From Actinobacteria bacterium OK074 (GTDB lineage Bacteria; Actinomycetota; Actinomycetes; Streptomycetales; Streptomycetaceae), in NCBI GenBank assembly GCA_001298575.1, contig LJCV01000188.1, positions 124,001 to 188,000 of the forward strand: 64,000 nucleotides of DNA, written 5' to 3'. Positions within the stretch are counted from its first letter, which is position 1, and each line of letters opens with the position of its first letter. Both the position numbers and the translations under genes were made by a program. Positions 51,606-59,781 of this stretch are shown here, in pieces. A model generated the notes under the pieces. It made no database searches. It was not told the DNA's origin and saw only the letters and a list, made by a program, of their open reading frames with translations.

Positions 51606-52792
51606 CGGCCCCCGCCCGCGTCCTCGTGGTGGGCGCGTCCGCCGCCGGTCTGACCACGGCCGAGGCGCTGCGCCGCAAGGGGTACGAGGGCACGATCACC
51701 GTGCTCGGCGACGAGCCGCACGCGCCGTACGACCGCCCCCCGCTGTCCAAGCAGGTCCTCTCCGGCGCCTGGGAGCCCGACCGGGCCGCCCTGCGCACCG
51801 AGGAGGCGCTGGCCGCGGTGGACGCCGAGTTCGTCCTCGGGGACCCGGCGGTCGCCCTGGACGCCGAGGCACGGGTGGTGCGGACCGAGTCGGGGCGCAG
51901 CCTGGAGGCCGACGCGATCGTCATCGCCACCGGCGTACGGCCGCGGGCGCTGCCCGGGCAGGAGAAGCTGACCGGCGTGCACGTGCTGCGCACGCTCGAC
52001 GACTCGCTGGCCCTGCGCGCGGACCTGCTGAACCACTCCCGCCTGGTCGTCGTCGGCGAGGGCGTCCTCGGCTGCGAGATCGCCGCCACCGCACGGACCC
52101 TGGGCCTGGACGTGACCCTGGCCGGACCGCTCCAGGGCCCCATGGCGTTGCAGGTCGGCCCACTGGTGTCGGGTCTGCTGGCGGAGCTGCACGAGGAACG
52201 CGGGGTACGGCTGCGGATGGGCACCGGCGTCTCCGAGCTGATCGCGGACGCGACCGGACGGGTCGCGGCCGTCCGGCTGGCCACCGGCGAGGAACTGGCC
52301 GCCGACGTCGTGGTCGTCGCCATCGGCGCGATTCCCACCACCGACTGGCTCGCCGACAGCGGCCTGCGGATCGACAACGGCGTGGTCTGCGACTCCCGCT
52401 GCCGCGCCGCGGAGGGCATCTACGCCGTCGGCGACGTGGCCCGCTGGGAGCACGAGCACCTCGGCCGGCTGATCCGGCTGGAGAACCGGACCAACGTCAC
52501 CGAACAGGCCGTCGCCGTCGCCGGGGTCATCCTCGGCCAGGACCTGCCGTACGCGCCGGTGCCGTACTTCTGGACCGACCAGTACGACGCGAAGCTCCAG
52601 GTGCACGGGTTCCTGCCGGTCGGCGCCGAGACGGACGTCGTCGAGGGCGACCTGGGCGCGCGCCGCTTCGTCGTGCGCTACCGCAGCGAGGGCCGGGTCA
52701 CCGGTGTCCTCGGCTGGAACATGCCCAAGCAGACCCGGCTGCGCCGTCAGGAGGTCGTCGACGGCCTCGGCGCCCCCGCATCCGTCGGCTGA
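51602..52792 (+). CDS. FAD-dependent ferredoxin reductase (P450 redox partner)
   Basis: A 396-aa NAD(P)H:ferredoxin reductase of the putidaredoxin-reductase type. FAD fold: VVGASAAGLTTAEALRRKGY; APYDRPPLSKQVLSG; NAD fold: VVVGEGVLGCEIAATARTLG; and second FAD motif GIYAVGDVARWEH. The C-terminal domain includes PYFWTDQYDAKLQVHG. It passes electrons to the ferredoxin encoded next, then to the P450. ATG 51602 follows GGAG by seven bases. Confidence 0.93.
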   Translation: MTAPARVLVVGASAAGLTTAEALRRKGYEGTITVLGDEPHAPYDRPPLSKQVLSGAWEPDRAALRTEEALAAVDAEFVLGDPAVALDAEARVVRTESGRSLEADAIVIATGVRPRALPGQEKLTGVHVLRTLDDSLALRADLLNHSRLVVVGEGVLGCEIAATARTLGLDVTLAGPLQGPMALQVGPLVSGLLAELHEERGVRLRMGTGVSELIADATGRVAAVRLATGEELAADVVVVAIGAIPTTDWLADSGLRIDNGVVCDSRCRAAEGIYAVGDVARWEHEHLGRLIRLENRTNVTEQAVAVAGVILGQDLPYAPVPYFWTDQYDAKLQVHGFLPVGAETDVVEGDLGARRFVVRYRSEGRVTGVLGWNMPKQTRLRRQEVVDGLGAPASVG

Positions 52793-52858
52793 TCCGGGCC
52801 CCGGACCCGGCAGCCGAACCGTACGAATGAAACGCACGAAACGATCAGGAGATACCCC

Positions 52859-53053
52859 ATGAAGGTAGTCGTCGACGAGGAGAAGTGCTGTGCGGCCGGT
52901 CAGTGCGTGAGCGCCGCCATGGACGTCTTCGACCAGCGGGACGAGGACGGCATCGTCGTCCTGCTCAACGAGAATCCCCCCGCGGAACTGGCCGACGACG
53001 TGCGCACCGCGGCCGCGGTGTGCCCGGCCGCCGCGATCCGCATCGAGGAGTGA
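52859..53053 (+). CDS. [3Fe-4S] ferredoxin
   Basis: A 64-aa ferredoxin. Cys10-x5-Cys16 in EEKCCAAGQCVSAAMDVF and Cys55-Pro in AAAVCPAAAI supply the three ligands of a 3Fe-4S cluster; Cys11 is an extra, non-canonical cysteine. It is the standard small electron carrier encoded beside actinobacterial P450s. The ATG follows AGGAG. It sits between the reductase and P450 genes, completing a self-contained class I electron chain. Confidence 0.94.
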   Translation: MKVVVDEEKCCAAGQCVSAAMDVFDQRDEDGIVVLLNENPPAELADDVRTAAAVCPAAAIRIEE

Positions 53054-53139
53054 CCCACTCGCTCCGCCCCGCCTGACCCACACGGCACCGCTCCCTTCCC
53101 CCCCACTCCCCACTCCTCGGAAAACCTCGGAGGTACCCC

Positions 53140-54381
53140 ATGGCCGCGACCCAGGCCACCCCGGCAGCGCCGGACGACGAGATCGTCGACTACCCGGGCA
53201 ACCGCTCAGCCCAGTGCCCGTTCGCGCCGCCGGCGCAGCAGCTCTCCCTGCTCGGCAAGGCCCCCGTGGCGCGCGCCCGGATCTGGGACGGCAGCACGCC
53301 GTGGATCGTGACCGGTCACGCCGCCCAGCGGCAGATCCTGTCCGACCCGCGCGTCAGCTCCGACGACAAGATCCCCGGGTTCCCGTTCCCGAACGAGGTC
53401 ATGGCGCTGAGCGCCCACGAGCACCCGCTGACGATCTTCAACGCCGACGGGGCCGACCACACCCGGATCCGCCGCATGATGACGCGGCCCTTCACCCGCA
53501 ACCGGATGGAGGCGCTGCGCCCGGAGATCCAGAAGTTCACCGACGACCTCATCGACAAGATGCTGGCGGGCCCCAAGCCGGTCGACCTGGTCACCGCGCT
53601 GTCGCTGCCGCTGCCCTCGCTGATGATCTGCGCCCTGCTCGGGGTGCCCTACGAGGACCACGACTTCTTCCAGGAGCACGCCTCCTTCGCGACCCGCAGC
53701 GACAAGACGGTCGAGGAGCAGACGGCGGCGAACCAGGCGCTCGGCGGCTACCTCGCCGGACTGCTCCAGAAGAAGATGGAAGCGCCCACCGAGGACGTGG
53801 TCTCGGACTTCGCCGCCCGGGTCAAGGACGGCGAACTCACCCTCCCCGAAGCCACTCTGCTGTGCATGATCCTGCTCATCGCCGGTCACGAGACCAGTGC
53901 GAGCATGATCACCCTGGGTACCGCCGTGCTCCTGGAGAACCCGGACCAGCTGGCGCTGCTGCGCGAGACGGACGACCCCAAGCTGGTCGCCAACGCCGTC
54001 GAGGAACTGCTGCGGTACCTGACGATCCCGGCGCTCGGACAGCGCCGGATCGCCAAGGAGGACATCGAGATCGAGGGCGCGACGATCAAGGCCGGGGACG
54101 GCATCATCGTCGCGCTGCCCGCCGGCAACTGGGACCCGGTCGCCTTCCCCGAACCGGAGAAGCTCGACCTGGCCCGCGAGGCCCGGCACCACCACGCGTT
54201 CGCCTGGGGCATCCACCAGTGCGTCGGGCAGCAGCTGGCCCGCATCGAACTCCAGGTCGTGTACAGCACGCTCTACCGGCGCATCCCCACCCTGGAGCTC
54301 GCGATCGACCCCAGCGAGCGCAGGTTCCGCAGGGACGACGCGCTCGCCTACGGCCTCCACGAGCTGCCGGTCACCTGGTAG
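53140..54381 (+). CDS. Cytochrome P450
   Basis: A 413-aa soluble bacterial P450. Motifs: I-helix oxygen-binding LIAGHETSAS, K-helix ExxR in EELLRYL, and heme loop FAWGIHQCVGQQLARIE with the axial thiolate at Cys361. No membrane anchor. It hydroxylates an unactivated carbon with electrons from the ferredoxin and reductase encoded upstream. A 33-bp duplication directly at its stop codon repeats the last codons. Substrate is unknown; the surrounding BVMO, SDR and CoA genes favour an alicyclic or terpenoid-like compound. Confidence 0.95.
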   Translation: MAATQATPAAPDDEIVDYPGNRSAQCPFAPPAQQLSLLGKAPVARARIWDGSTPWIVTGHAAQRQILSDPRVSSDDKIPGFPFPNEVMALSAHEHPLTIFNADGADHTRIRRMMTRPFTRNRMEALRPEIQKFTDDLIDKMLAGPKPVDLVTALSLPLPSLMICALLGVPYEDHDFFQEHASFATRSDKTVEEQTAANQALGGYLAGLLQKKMEAPTEDVVSDFAARVKDGELTLPEATLLCMILLIAGHETSASMITLGTAVLLENPDQLALLRETDDPKLVANAVEELLRYLTIPALGQRRIAKEDIEIEGATIKAGDGIIVALPAGNWDPVAFPEPEKLDLAREARHHHAFAWGIHQCVGQQLARIELQVVYSTLYRRIPTLELAIDPSERRFRRDDALAYGLHELPVTW

Positions 54382-54432
54382 TACCTGGCCTTGGCAGCAC
54401 CGGTCACCTGGTAGTACCGGGTGCCTGGCAGC
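54367..54432. repeat. Tandem duplication across the P450 stop codon
   Basis: CCGGTCACCTGGTAGTACC occurs at 54367-54385 and again, identical, at 54400-54418; each is followed by a CCTGGC or TGGCC...GGCAGCA segment, giving a unit of about 33 bp. The first copy contains the last P450 codons and TAG. Confidence 0.85.
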
Positions 54433-54571
54433 AGAAGTACCGCCCACCGCACCGGACGGCCGCGCGTCGGCCCGGCCCTCCGGTGCCGCCTTCACCGCAG
54501 CACGCGCCCTCCAGCGCAGCAGACGATGACCGCGTCGACGACGACGTACGACGCGTACGACAGGAGTCAAC

Positions 54572-55513
54572 ATGAGCGAGTTCAGCTTCGAAGGACGCGT
54601 CGCCGTCGTCACCGGGGCGGGCCGCGGCCTGGGCCGTGCCTACGCCCGGCTGCTGGCCGCGCGGGGAGCACAGGTCGTCGTCAACGACCTCGGCGGCTCG
54701 ATGGAGGGCGAGGGCACCGACGCGGGGCCCGCGCAGAAGGTGGTCGACGAGATCGTCGCCGCGGGCGGACAGGCCGTGGCCGACACCCACGACGTCTCCA
54801 CGCAGGAGGGCGGCGAGGCGATCGTCGAGACCGCGGTCAAGACGTTCGGCCGCATCGACGTCCTCGTCAACAACGCCGGGATCATCCGCTACGCGGGCCT
54901 GCCCGACATCGACAAGGACAACCTCGAACGGCACCTCGCCGTCCACCTCGTCGGCTCGTTCAACACGACGCGCGCGGCCTGGCCGCACTTCATCGAGCAG
55001 GGGTACGGCCGGGTCGTCCTGACCACCTCCAGCGGCATGTTCGGCATGGACAACAACCTGTCGTACGCCGCCGCCAAGGCGGGCACGGTCGGGCTCGCCC
55101 GCAGCGCGAAGCTGGCCGGTGAACCGCACGGCATCAAGGTCAACCTGATCGCCCCGGCCGCGATGACCCGCATGGGCGGCGGCCCGGAGGAGGAGCCGGC
55201 CGAGGCCGCGCCGGGCATGCCGTACATGCCCTCGGACGCGGTGGCGCCGATGGTCGCCTACCTCGCGCACGAGGACTGCCCGGTCAGCGGCGAGATCTAC
55301 ACCGCCGGGGCGGGACGGTTCGCGCGCGTCTTCCTCGCCTCGACCGAGGGGTACGCCCACGAGGGCGACGCCGCGGCCACCGTCGAGGACGTCGCCCGGC
55401 ACTGGGACGCCATCAACGACGAGAAGGGCTACTTCGTGCCCGCCGACCTGATGGCGTGGTCCGGGGCCTTCCTCAAGCACCAGTTCGGCCCGGGGGCGCT
55501 CGGCGCCCAGTAG
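54572..55513 (+). CDS. SDR-family dehydrogenase (HSD17B4-type domain)
   Basis: A 313-aa SDR, longer than usual, resembling the dehydrogenase part of peroxisomal multifunctional enzyme 2. It shows TGAGRGLGRAYARLLAARGA with VVNDLGGS, NNAGIIRYAG, TTSSGMFGMDNN (Ser), YAAAKAGTVGLARSAKLAGE (Tyr/Lys) and EIYTAGAGRFARVF. Such enzymes oxidise 3-hydroxyacyl-CoA or hydroxysteroid-like substrates with NAD. It is the last gene of the P450 operon, followed by a strong terminator. Confidence 0.9.
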   Translation: MSEFSFEGRVAVVTGAGRGLGRAYARLLAARGAQVVVNDLGGSMEGEGTDAGPAQKVVDEIVAAGGQAVADTHDVSTQEGGEAIVETAVKTFGRIDVLVNNAGIIRYAGLPDIDKDNLERHLAVHLVGSFNTTRAAWPHFIEQGYGRVVLTTSSGMFGMDNNLSYAAAKAGTVGLARSAKLAGEPHGIKVNLIAPAAMTRMGGGPEEEPAEAAPGMPYMPSDAVAPMVAYLAHEDCPVSGEIYTAGAGRFARVFLASTEGYAHEGDAAATVEDVARHWDAINDEKGYFVPADLMAWSGAFLKHQFGPGALGAQ

Positions 55514-55539
55514 CCGCCGCCTTTTGCGGCCCGTTCCCG

Positions 55540-55579
55540 ACCGCCCGCCACGCCCCGGAGAGGGGGCGTGGCGGGCGGT
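55540..55579 (+). terminator. Strong intrinsic terminator
   Basis: ACCGCCCGCCACGCCCC (55540-55556) pairs perfectly with its complement (55563-55579) around 6 bases, followed by TCATTT. It ends the P450/SDR operon. Confidence 0.88.
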
Positions 55580-55883
55580 TCATTTGTGCCTGAAAACAGG
55601 CTCTGACCTGTAAGAACGGTGGGCGTCCAGGGTTTTTCCAGGGGTTTGGCGCGCAACCATATCTTGCGGCGTGTGTGCGCACAGGTTCGTGCGGGACGTA
55701 GACGGTCCGGGGCGGCGGGATCACTGTGGTCGTCGGGGGAGCGGGCGGTGGGGAGCGGGCGGTGCTCTCCGGCCGACGGCCGTCCGTCCGCCGCATCCGG
55801 TGACCGGCGCCCCGCCGACCTGCCCGGGCGTACGGAGCCGGTCCCCGCTCTGCGACCTTCGAGCAGCAAAGGGGCTGTGCCAC
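55580..55883. other. Non-coding leader of the lactonase gene
   Basis: No gene is recognisable here. An AT-richer patch (about 55580-55670, with CCTGAAAACAGG and a TATCTT) is the likely promoter region for the exported lactonase. It contains no ACC-N4-GGTC box. Confidence 0.4.
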
Positions 55884-57086
55884 ATGAGGGATTCCTTGCG
55901 CGCCGAGCACGAGAAAACCCGGTCCGACAGCCGGCGGCCGTCCCGCCGCGGGGTACTGGGCGCGGCAGCGGCAACTGCCTTACCCCTGCTGGGAGTTGCA
56001 CCGAGAGCCGCCGCCGTCTCCGGCTCGTCGTCGGAGTTGTTCTACGTCAGCACGTGGACCGCCGGGGAGATCCACGGCGCCCGGTTCGACGCCGGGCGCG
56101 GCACCATGACGGCGATCGGGCCCGTGGCGGCGGCCGACTCGGGCTGGGCGACCGCGCATCCGGTCCGGCCGGTCCTCTACGTCGGCAGCAGCAAGGACGG
56201 CGGAGTCGTCTCCTCCTACGCCGTCGACCCGGCCACCGGCGCGCTGCGGCAGACCGGGCAGGTGGCGACGGACACCGGGGGCACGGGCGGCGGTGGCCTC
56301 GCCCACCTCGCCGTGGACGAGCCCTCGCACACCCTGCTCGTCGCCAACTTCGAGGCGGGGCTGGTGGCTTCGCTCGCGCTGGGGAGGGGCGGGGCGCTCG
56401 GCGCCGCGCCGCTGTCCGTGGTGACCGACACCGGTTCGGGGCCCAACCCCCGTCAACTGGGCCCGCATCCGCACCATGTGGTGGTGACTCCGGACGGGCG
56501 GCATGTGCTGGTCGCGGACTTCGGTGCCGATCGGGTCTTTGCGCACGGTTTCGACCGGGCAACCGGGACCCTGTCGGCCGGGTCCAGCTCGTACGCCACG
56601 GCGCCCGGTTCGGGGCCGCGGCGCCTCGTGTTCCATCCCGACGGGCGGACCGTGTACCTCCTCAACGAGCTGACCGCGGATCTCCAGACGCTCCAATGGC
56701 GGCCACGGAGCGGTGAGTTGACGTCACGTCAGCTCATCACCACCAACGCGCCCGGCCACACCGGGACCACCAGCGCCGCCGAACTGGCGCTCAGCCGTGA
56801 CGGGCGTTTCGTGTACGCCTCCAACCGGGGTGAGAACAGCTTGGTCGTGCTCGCCGTCGACGCGAGAACGCGGTTGCTGACGGTCGTTCAGCGGATCCCG
56901 TGCGGCGGGACGACGCCGTGGAGCTTCACCGTGCACCGCAGTGGGCGGTGGCTGTTCGTCGCGAACGAGGCGAGTGGGACGGTGGATCTTTTCGGCATCG
57001 ACCGGCGGAGTGGGCAACTGGCCGCCACGGGGGCGTCGTTGGCGGTCCCGACGCCGGACTGTGTGACCTTCTGGTACGGGGGCTGA
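55884..57086 (+). CDS. Tat-exported seven-bladed beta-propeller lactonase
   Basis: A 400-aa protein of the YbhE/6-phosphogluconolactonase-like beta-propeller family. The N-terminus holds a twin-arginine signal (SRRGVLGAAAATALPLLG). Repeated blades read FYVSTWTAGEIHGARFD, HHVVVTPDGRHVLVADFGAD, PRRLVFHPDGRTVYLLNE and FVYASNRGENSLVV. Exported members are usually called lactonases on fold alone; activity must be shown. ATG 55884 follows AAAGGGG. It is monocistronic and probably not part of the P450 operon because a terminator intervenes. Confidence 0.85.
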   Translation: MRDSLRAEHEKTRSDSRRPSRRGVLGAAAATALPLLGVAPRAAAVSGSSSELFYVSTWTAGEIHGARFDAGRGTMTAIGPVAAADSGWATAHPVRPVLYVGSSKDGGVVSSYAVDPATGALRQTGQVATDTGGTGGGGLAHLAVDEPSHTLLVANFEAGLVASLALGRGGALGAAPLSVVTDTGSGPNPRQLGPHPHHVVVTPDGRHVLVADFGADRVFAHGFDRATGTLSAGSSSYATAPGSGPRRLVFHPDGRTVYLLNELTADLQTLQWRPRSGELTSRQLITTNAPGHTGTTSAAELALSRDGRFVYASNRGENSLVVLAVDARTRLLTVVQRIPCGGTTPWSFTVHRSGRWLFVANEASGTVDLFGIDRRSGQLAATGASLAVPTPDCVTFWYGG

Positions 57087-57113
57087 GTGGGGCGGGGGTG
57101 GAGGTGGGCTTGA

Positions 57114-57232
57114 TTGTCCAACAATGTTGAGCGGGGCGGGAGTTCGGTCGCAAGGTGTTGAACGTTCTTGCTGCACACTTCTTGCTGGCGTGGGTCGGCG
57201 CTGTTACGTTCGCTGCATTGCTTGTCGGACAA
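57114..57232. promoter_or_regulatory. Two TTGTC-NN-ACAA-type palindromes before the ABC/aldolase operon
   Basis: ATTGTCCAACAAT (57114-57126) and TTGTCGGACAA (57222-57232) lie 162 and 56 bp upstream of the ATPase ATG. Such short palindromes with a three-base centre are typical GntR-family operators. No gntR gene lies in this window. Confidence 0.5.
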
Positions 57233-57287
57233 TCCGGCGCAGGCGTCGGATCGCCCTACCCCATTCGTAGCCCGGTCGAGGGAGACA

Positions 57288-58103
57288 ATGGTGTCCACCA
57301 ACCAGCGCGACCCCCACGCGGAAGCACTCCGCTTCGAGCACGTCACCCTGGAGTTCCCGGGCAGCCACCGGCCGGCCATCGACGATGTGTCGTTCCAGGT
57401 CGGCCGGGGCAAGTTCGTCGCCGTCATCGGGCCCAGCGGCTGCGGCAAGTCCACCATCCTGAACCTGGCCGCGGGACTGCTCGCCCCGACCGCGGGGGAG
57501 GTCCACTTCAACGGCGAACGGGTCACCGCCGTCAACTCCGAAGCCGCGTACGTCACTCAGCAGGCCAACCTGCTGCCCTGGCTGAGCGTGCGGGCCAACA
57601 TCGGCCTGGCGCTGAAGTTCCGCAAGGTGCCCAAGCGCGAACAGGACGAACGCATCGCCCACTGGGTCAAGGTCGTCGGCCTCACCGGGTTCGAGCACCA
57701 CTACCCGCGCGAACTCTCCGGCGGCATGCAGAAACGCGTCGCCATCGCGCGGGCCCTCATCTACGACCCCTCGATCGTGCTGATGGACGAGCCGTTCGGA
57801 CCGCTGGACGCCATCACCCGGCTCAAGCTCCAGCAGGACCTCCTCAACCTGTGGGAGGAACAGAACGGCACGCTCGTCTTCGTCACGCACGACCTCAACG
57901 AGGCGATCTACCTCGCCGACGAGGTCATCGTGATGTCCAACGGGCCCGGCACGGTACGCCGCGTCCTGCCCGTGCCCTTCGAACGGCCGCGCAGCATCGG
58001 CTCGTTGGTCGAGTCCCACGAGTTCTCGGAGCTCTACAACGACCTGTGGGGCCTGTTCAAGTCCGAGTTGGACGAGGCGCCGGGCGCCACGGCCACGGCG
58101 TAG
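57288..58103 (+). CDS. ABC transporter ATPase (NitT/TauT type)
   Basis: A 271-aa ATPase related to SsuB/TauB/NrtD. Walker A GPSGCGKST, Q-loop YVTQQANLLPW, signature LSGGMQKRVAIARAL and Walker B IVLMDEPFGPLD are intact. It would energise import of a sulfonate, nitrate, taurine-like or aromatic acid solute. The ATG at 57288 has GGGAG upstream. It is the first gene of the operon, yet no permease gene occurs in the following 6.7 kb, so its membrane partner must be encoded elsewhere, possibly beyond the right edge. Confidence 0.92.
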   Translation: MVSTNQRDPHAEALRFEHVTLEFPGSHRPAIDDVSFQVGRGKFVAVIGPSGCGKSTILNLAAGLLAPTAGEVHFNGERVTAVNSEAAYVTQQANLLPWLSVRANIGLALKFRKVPKREQDERIAHWVKVVGLTGFEHHYPRELSGGMQKRVAIARALIYDPSIVLMDEPFGPLDAITRLKLQQDLLNLWEEQNGTLVFVTHDLNEAIYLADEVIVMSNGPGTVRRVLPVPFERPRSIGSLVESHEFSELYNDLWGLFKSELDEAPGATATA

Positions 58104-58202
58104 TCCGGCAAACCCCAGGGCTTCCTCGGCTGTCGAACAGCCGTGCCCGCACCCCTTTCTGATCAACCGTCAGACCGTCGATCCGCATGCGAGGTCACCG
58201 CG

Positions 58203-58922
58203 TTGATATCGATCACCGAAGAGATCGCCGTTCCGAGTCCGCCCCCACGCGTCTGGCAGGTCCTGTCGGACCCGGCGGACGTGGTCTCCTGCATCGGCGG
58301 CGCCGCCCTGGGCGAGGCCCACGACGACGGCTCGTTCGACGGGACCCTGGTCGTCAGGTTCGGCGCGGCGCGCGTCGGATTCGCCGCCCGGGTCACCCTG
58401 GAGCTGACGGAGCCGGACTTCGAGGGCCGGCTCTCGGCACGCGGCCGGGACGGTCAGCGGGCCACGCGCTTCACCGCGCACGCCACGTTCCGGGTGGGCG
58501 CGGGACAGCGGCCGGGCGAGAGTGTGGTGACCGTGCGGGGGGAGGTCCAACTCACCGGGAAACTCGCCTCGTTGATCGAGTCGGGGGCCGGGGCGGTGGT
58601 CGCGCGGATGACCCGGGAGTTCTCGGTGGAGTTGGTGCGGCGGTGTGCGGAGGGTGGGGGTGTTGCCGGGGCCGGGGTCCGGGTGGCTCCGTCCGGCGTC
58701 GCGGCGGGGGTCCAGGCGGGGCCGTCCGCCGCCGAACCCGTGTCTGGTACCCGACCCGTGCCTCGTAGTGGCCCGTTCGCCCGCCTGCGTGCCTGGTGGG
58801 TCCGGCTGCTGACGAGACGTCAGAAGCCTTCGGCCCACCGGGAATCGGCCGCCGAGCCGCTGTCCCCGCACACCCCCCAACCGCAACAGGAGGCGGACCA
58901 TGGCAGCGTCCAGGCTCAATAA
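58203..58922 (+). CDS. CoxG-like SRPBCC-fold protein
   Basis: A 239-aa protein. The N-terminal 150 residues follow the CO-dehydrogenase subunit G pattern (EEIAVPSPPPRVWQVLSDPA, then VVSCIGGAALGE; LTGKLASLIESGAGAVVARM; TREFSVELVRRC). The last 85 residues are a low-complexity Ala/Pro/Arg tail. CoxG relatives are lipid- or ligand-binding SRPBCC proteins, used for enzyme assembly or hydrophobic cargo. TTG 58203 has GAGGT upstream; an earlier GTG at 58143 lacks a site. It overlaps the aldolase gene by 23 bp. Confidence 0.7.
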   Translation: MISITEEIAVPSPPPRVWQVLSDPADVVSCIGGAALGEAHDDGSFDGTLVVRFGAARVGFAARVTLELTEPDFEGRLSARGRDGQRATRFTAHATFRVGAGQRPGESVVTVRGEVQLTGKLASLIESGAGAVVARMTREFSVELVRRCAEGGGVAGAGVRVAPSGVAAGVQAGPSAAEPVSGTRPVPRSGPFARLRAWWVRLLTRRQKPSAHRESAAEPLSPHTPQPQQEADHGSVQAQ

Positions 58923-59781
58923 CGTGGTCGCCGGGCTCGCGGCCGGGCACCCCGTCTTCGCCTCGTTCGCCGCGCCCGACCCCGTGTCCGCCGTCGAGTT
59001 CAGCACCACGGACTACGACGGGCTGATCTTCGAGACCGAGCACAAACCCTGGGACGTCGGCGGGCTGCGGGACAGCTTCCAGTACCTGCTGAACCGTCGT
59101 CAGATCCATGCCGCCGAAGGGCTCGCGCCCGCCGTCACCCCGCTCGTACGGATCCCGGCCAACGGCGGCGAGAAGGCGCAGTGGCACGCGAAGCAGGTGC
59201 TCGACCTGGGCGCGTACGGTGTCGTCTGGCCGCACATCACCACCGTGGACGAGGCCCGCAACGCGGTCGCGGCCTGCCGTTACCCGAGCCTGCCCGGCAG
59301 TTCGCGGTACGAGCCCGCCGGTCTGCGGGGCGACAGTCCGGGCGCGGCGGCGCGCTACTGGGGCATCTCCAACGCCGAGTACTACGCGCGGAGCGACGTC
59401 TGGCCGCTCGACCCGGACGGCGAGATCCTCGTCGCCCTCATGATCGAGGACCAGCGCGGCATCGAGAACCTCCCGGACATCCTCGACCAGGTCCCGGGCA
59501 TCGGCCTGGTCCTGGTCGGCGAGGGCGACATGAGCCAGGAGCTGGGCGTGCCCCGCCAGTACGAGCATCCGCGCGTCCTGGAGTGCAAGCGCCGCATCCT
59601 CGACGTCTGCGGGGAGCGAGGTGTCGCCGTAGGGCATCCGCATGTGACGGCGGACAACGTCAAGCAGGTGCTGGACGACGGCTACCGGTTCCTGATGTCG
59701 GCGCCGGTGCGCTCGTATCCGGGGCTCGACCTGGGCCGGGCCCTGACCGGTCGCGTCCCCGGACGGGAGGGGGCACGATGA
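58900..59781 (+). CDS. HpcH/HpaI-family aldolase
   Basis: A 293-aa TIM-barrel class II aldolase-like protein. Typical strands: GLIFETEHKPWDVGGLRD, LDLGAYGVVWPHITTVDEAR, ALMIEDQRGIENLPDIL (metal ligand Glu) and VLVGEGDMSQELGVPR (Asp ligand). It would cleave a 4-hydroxy-2-oxo acid to pyruvate and an aldehyde or oxo acid. It overlaps CoxG by 23 bp and the next gene by ATGA. The downstream hydratase-like gene suggests it acts late in an aromatic ring-cleavage or keto acid pathway. Confidence 0.88.
   Translation: MAASRLNNVVAGLAAGHPVFASFAAPDPVSAVEFSTTDYDGLIFETEHKPWDVGGLRDSFQYLLNRRQIHAAEGLAPAVTPLVRIPANGGEKAQWHAKQVLDLGAYGVVWPHITTVDEARNAVAACRYPSLPGSSRYEPAGLRGDSPGAAARYWGISNAEYYARSDVWPLDPDGEILVALMIEDQRGIENLPDILDQVPGIGLVLVGEGDMSQELGVPRQYEHPRVLECKRRILDVCGERGVAVGHPHVTADNVKQVLDDGYRFLMSAPVRSYPGLDLGRALTGRVPGREGAR

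Noticed and set aside
49922..53113. Minus-strand open frame of 1063 codons opposite the CMD, SDR and reductase genes
   Set aside because: It is an antisense shadow crossing four plus-strand genes, each with motifs and ribosome sites.
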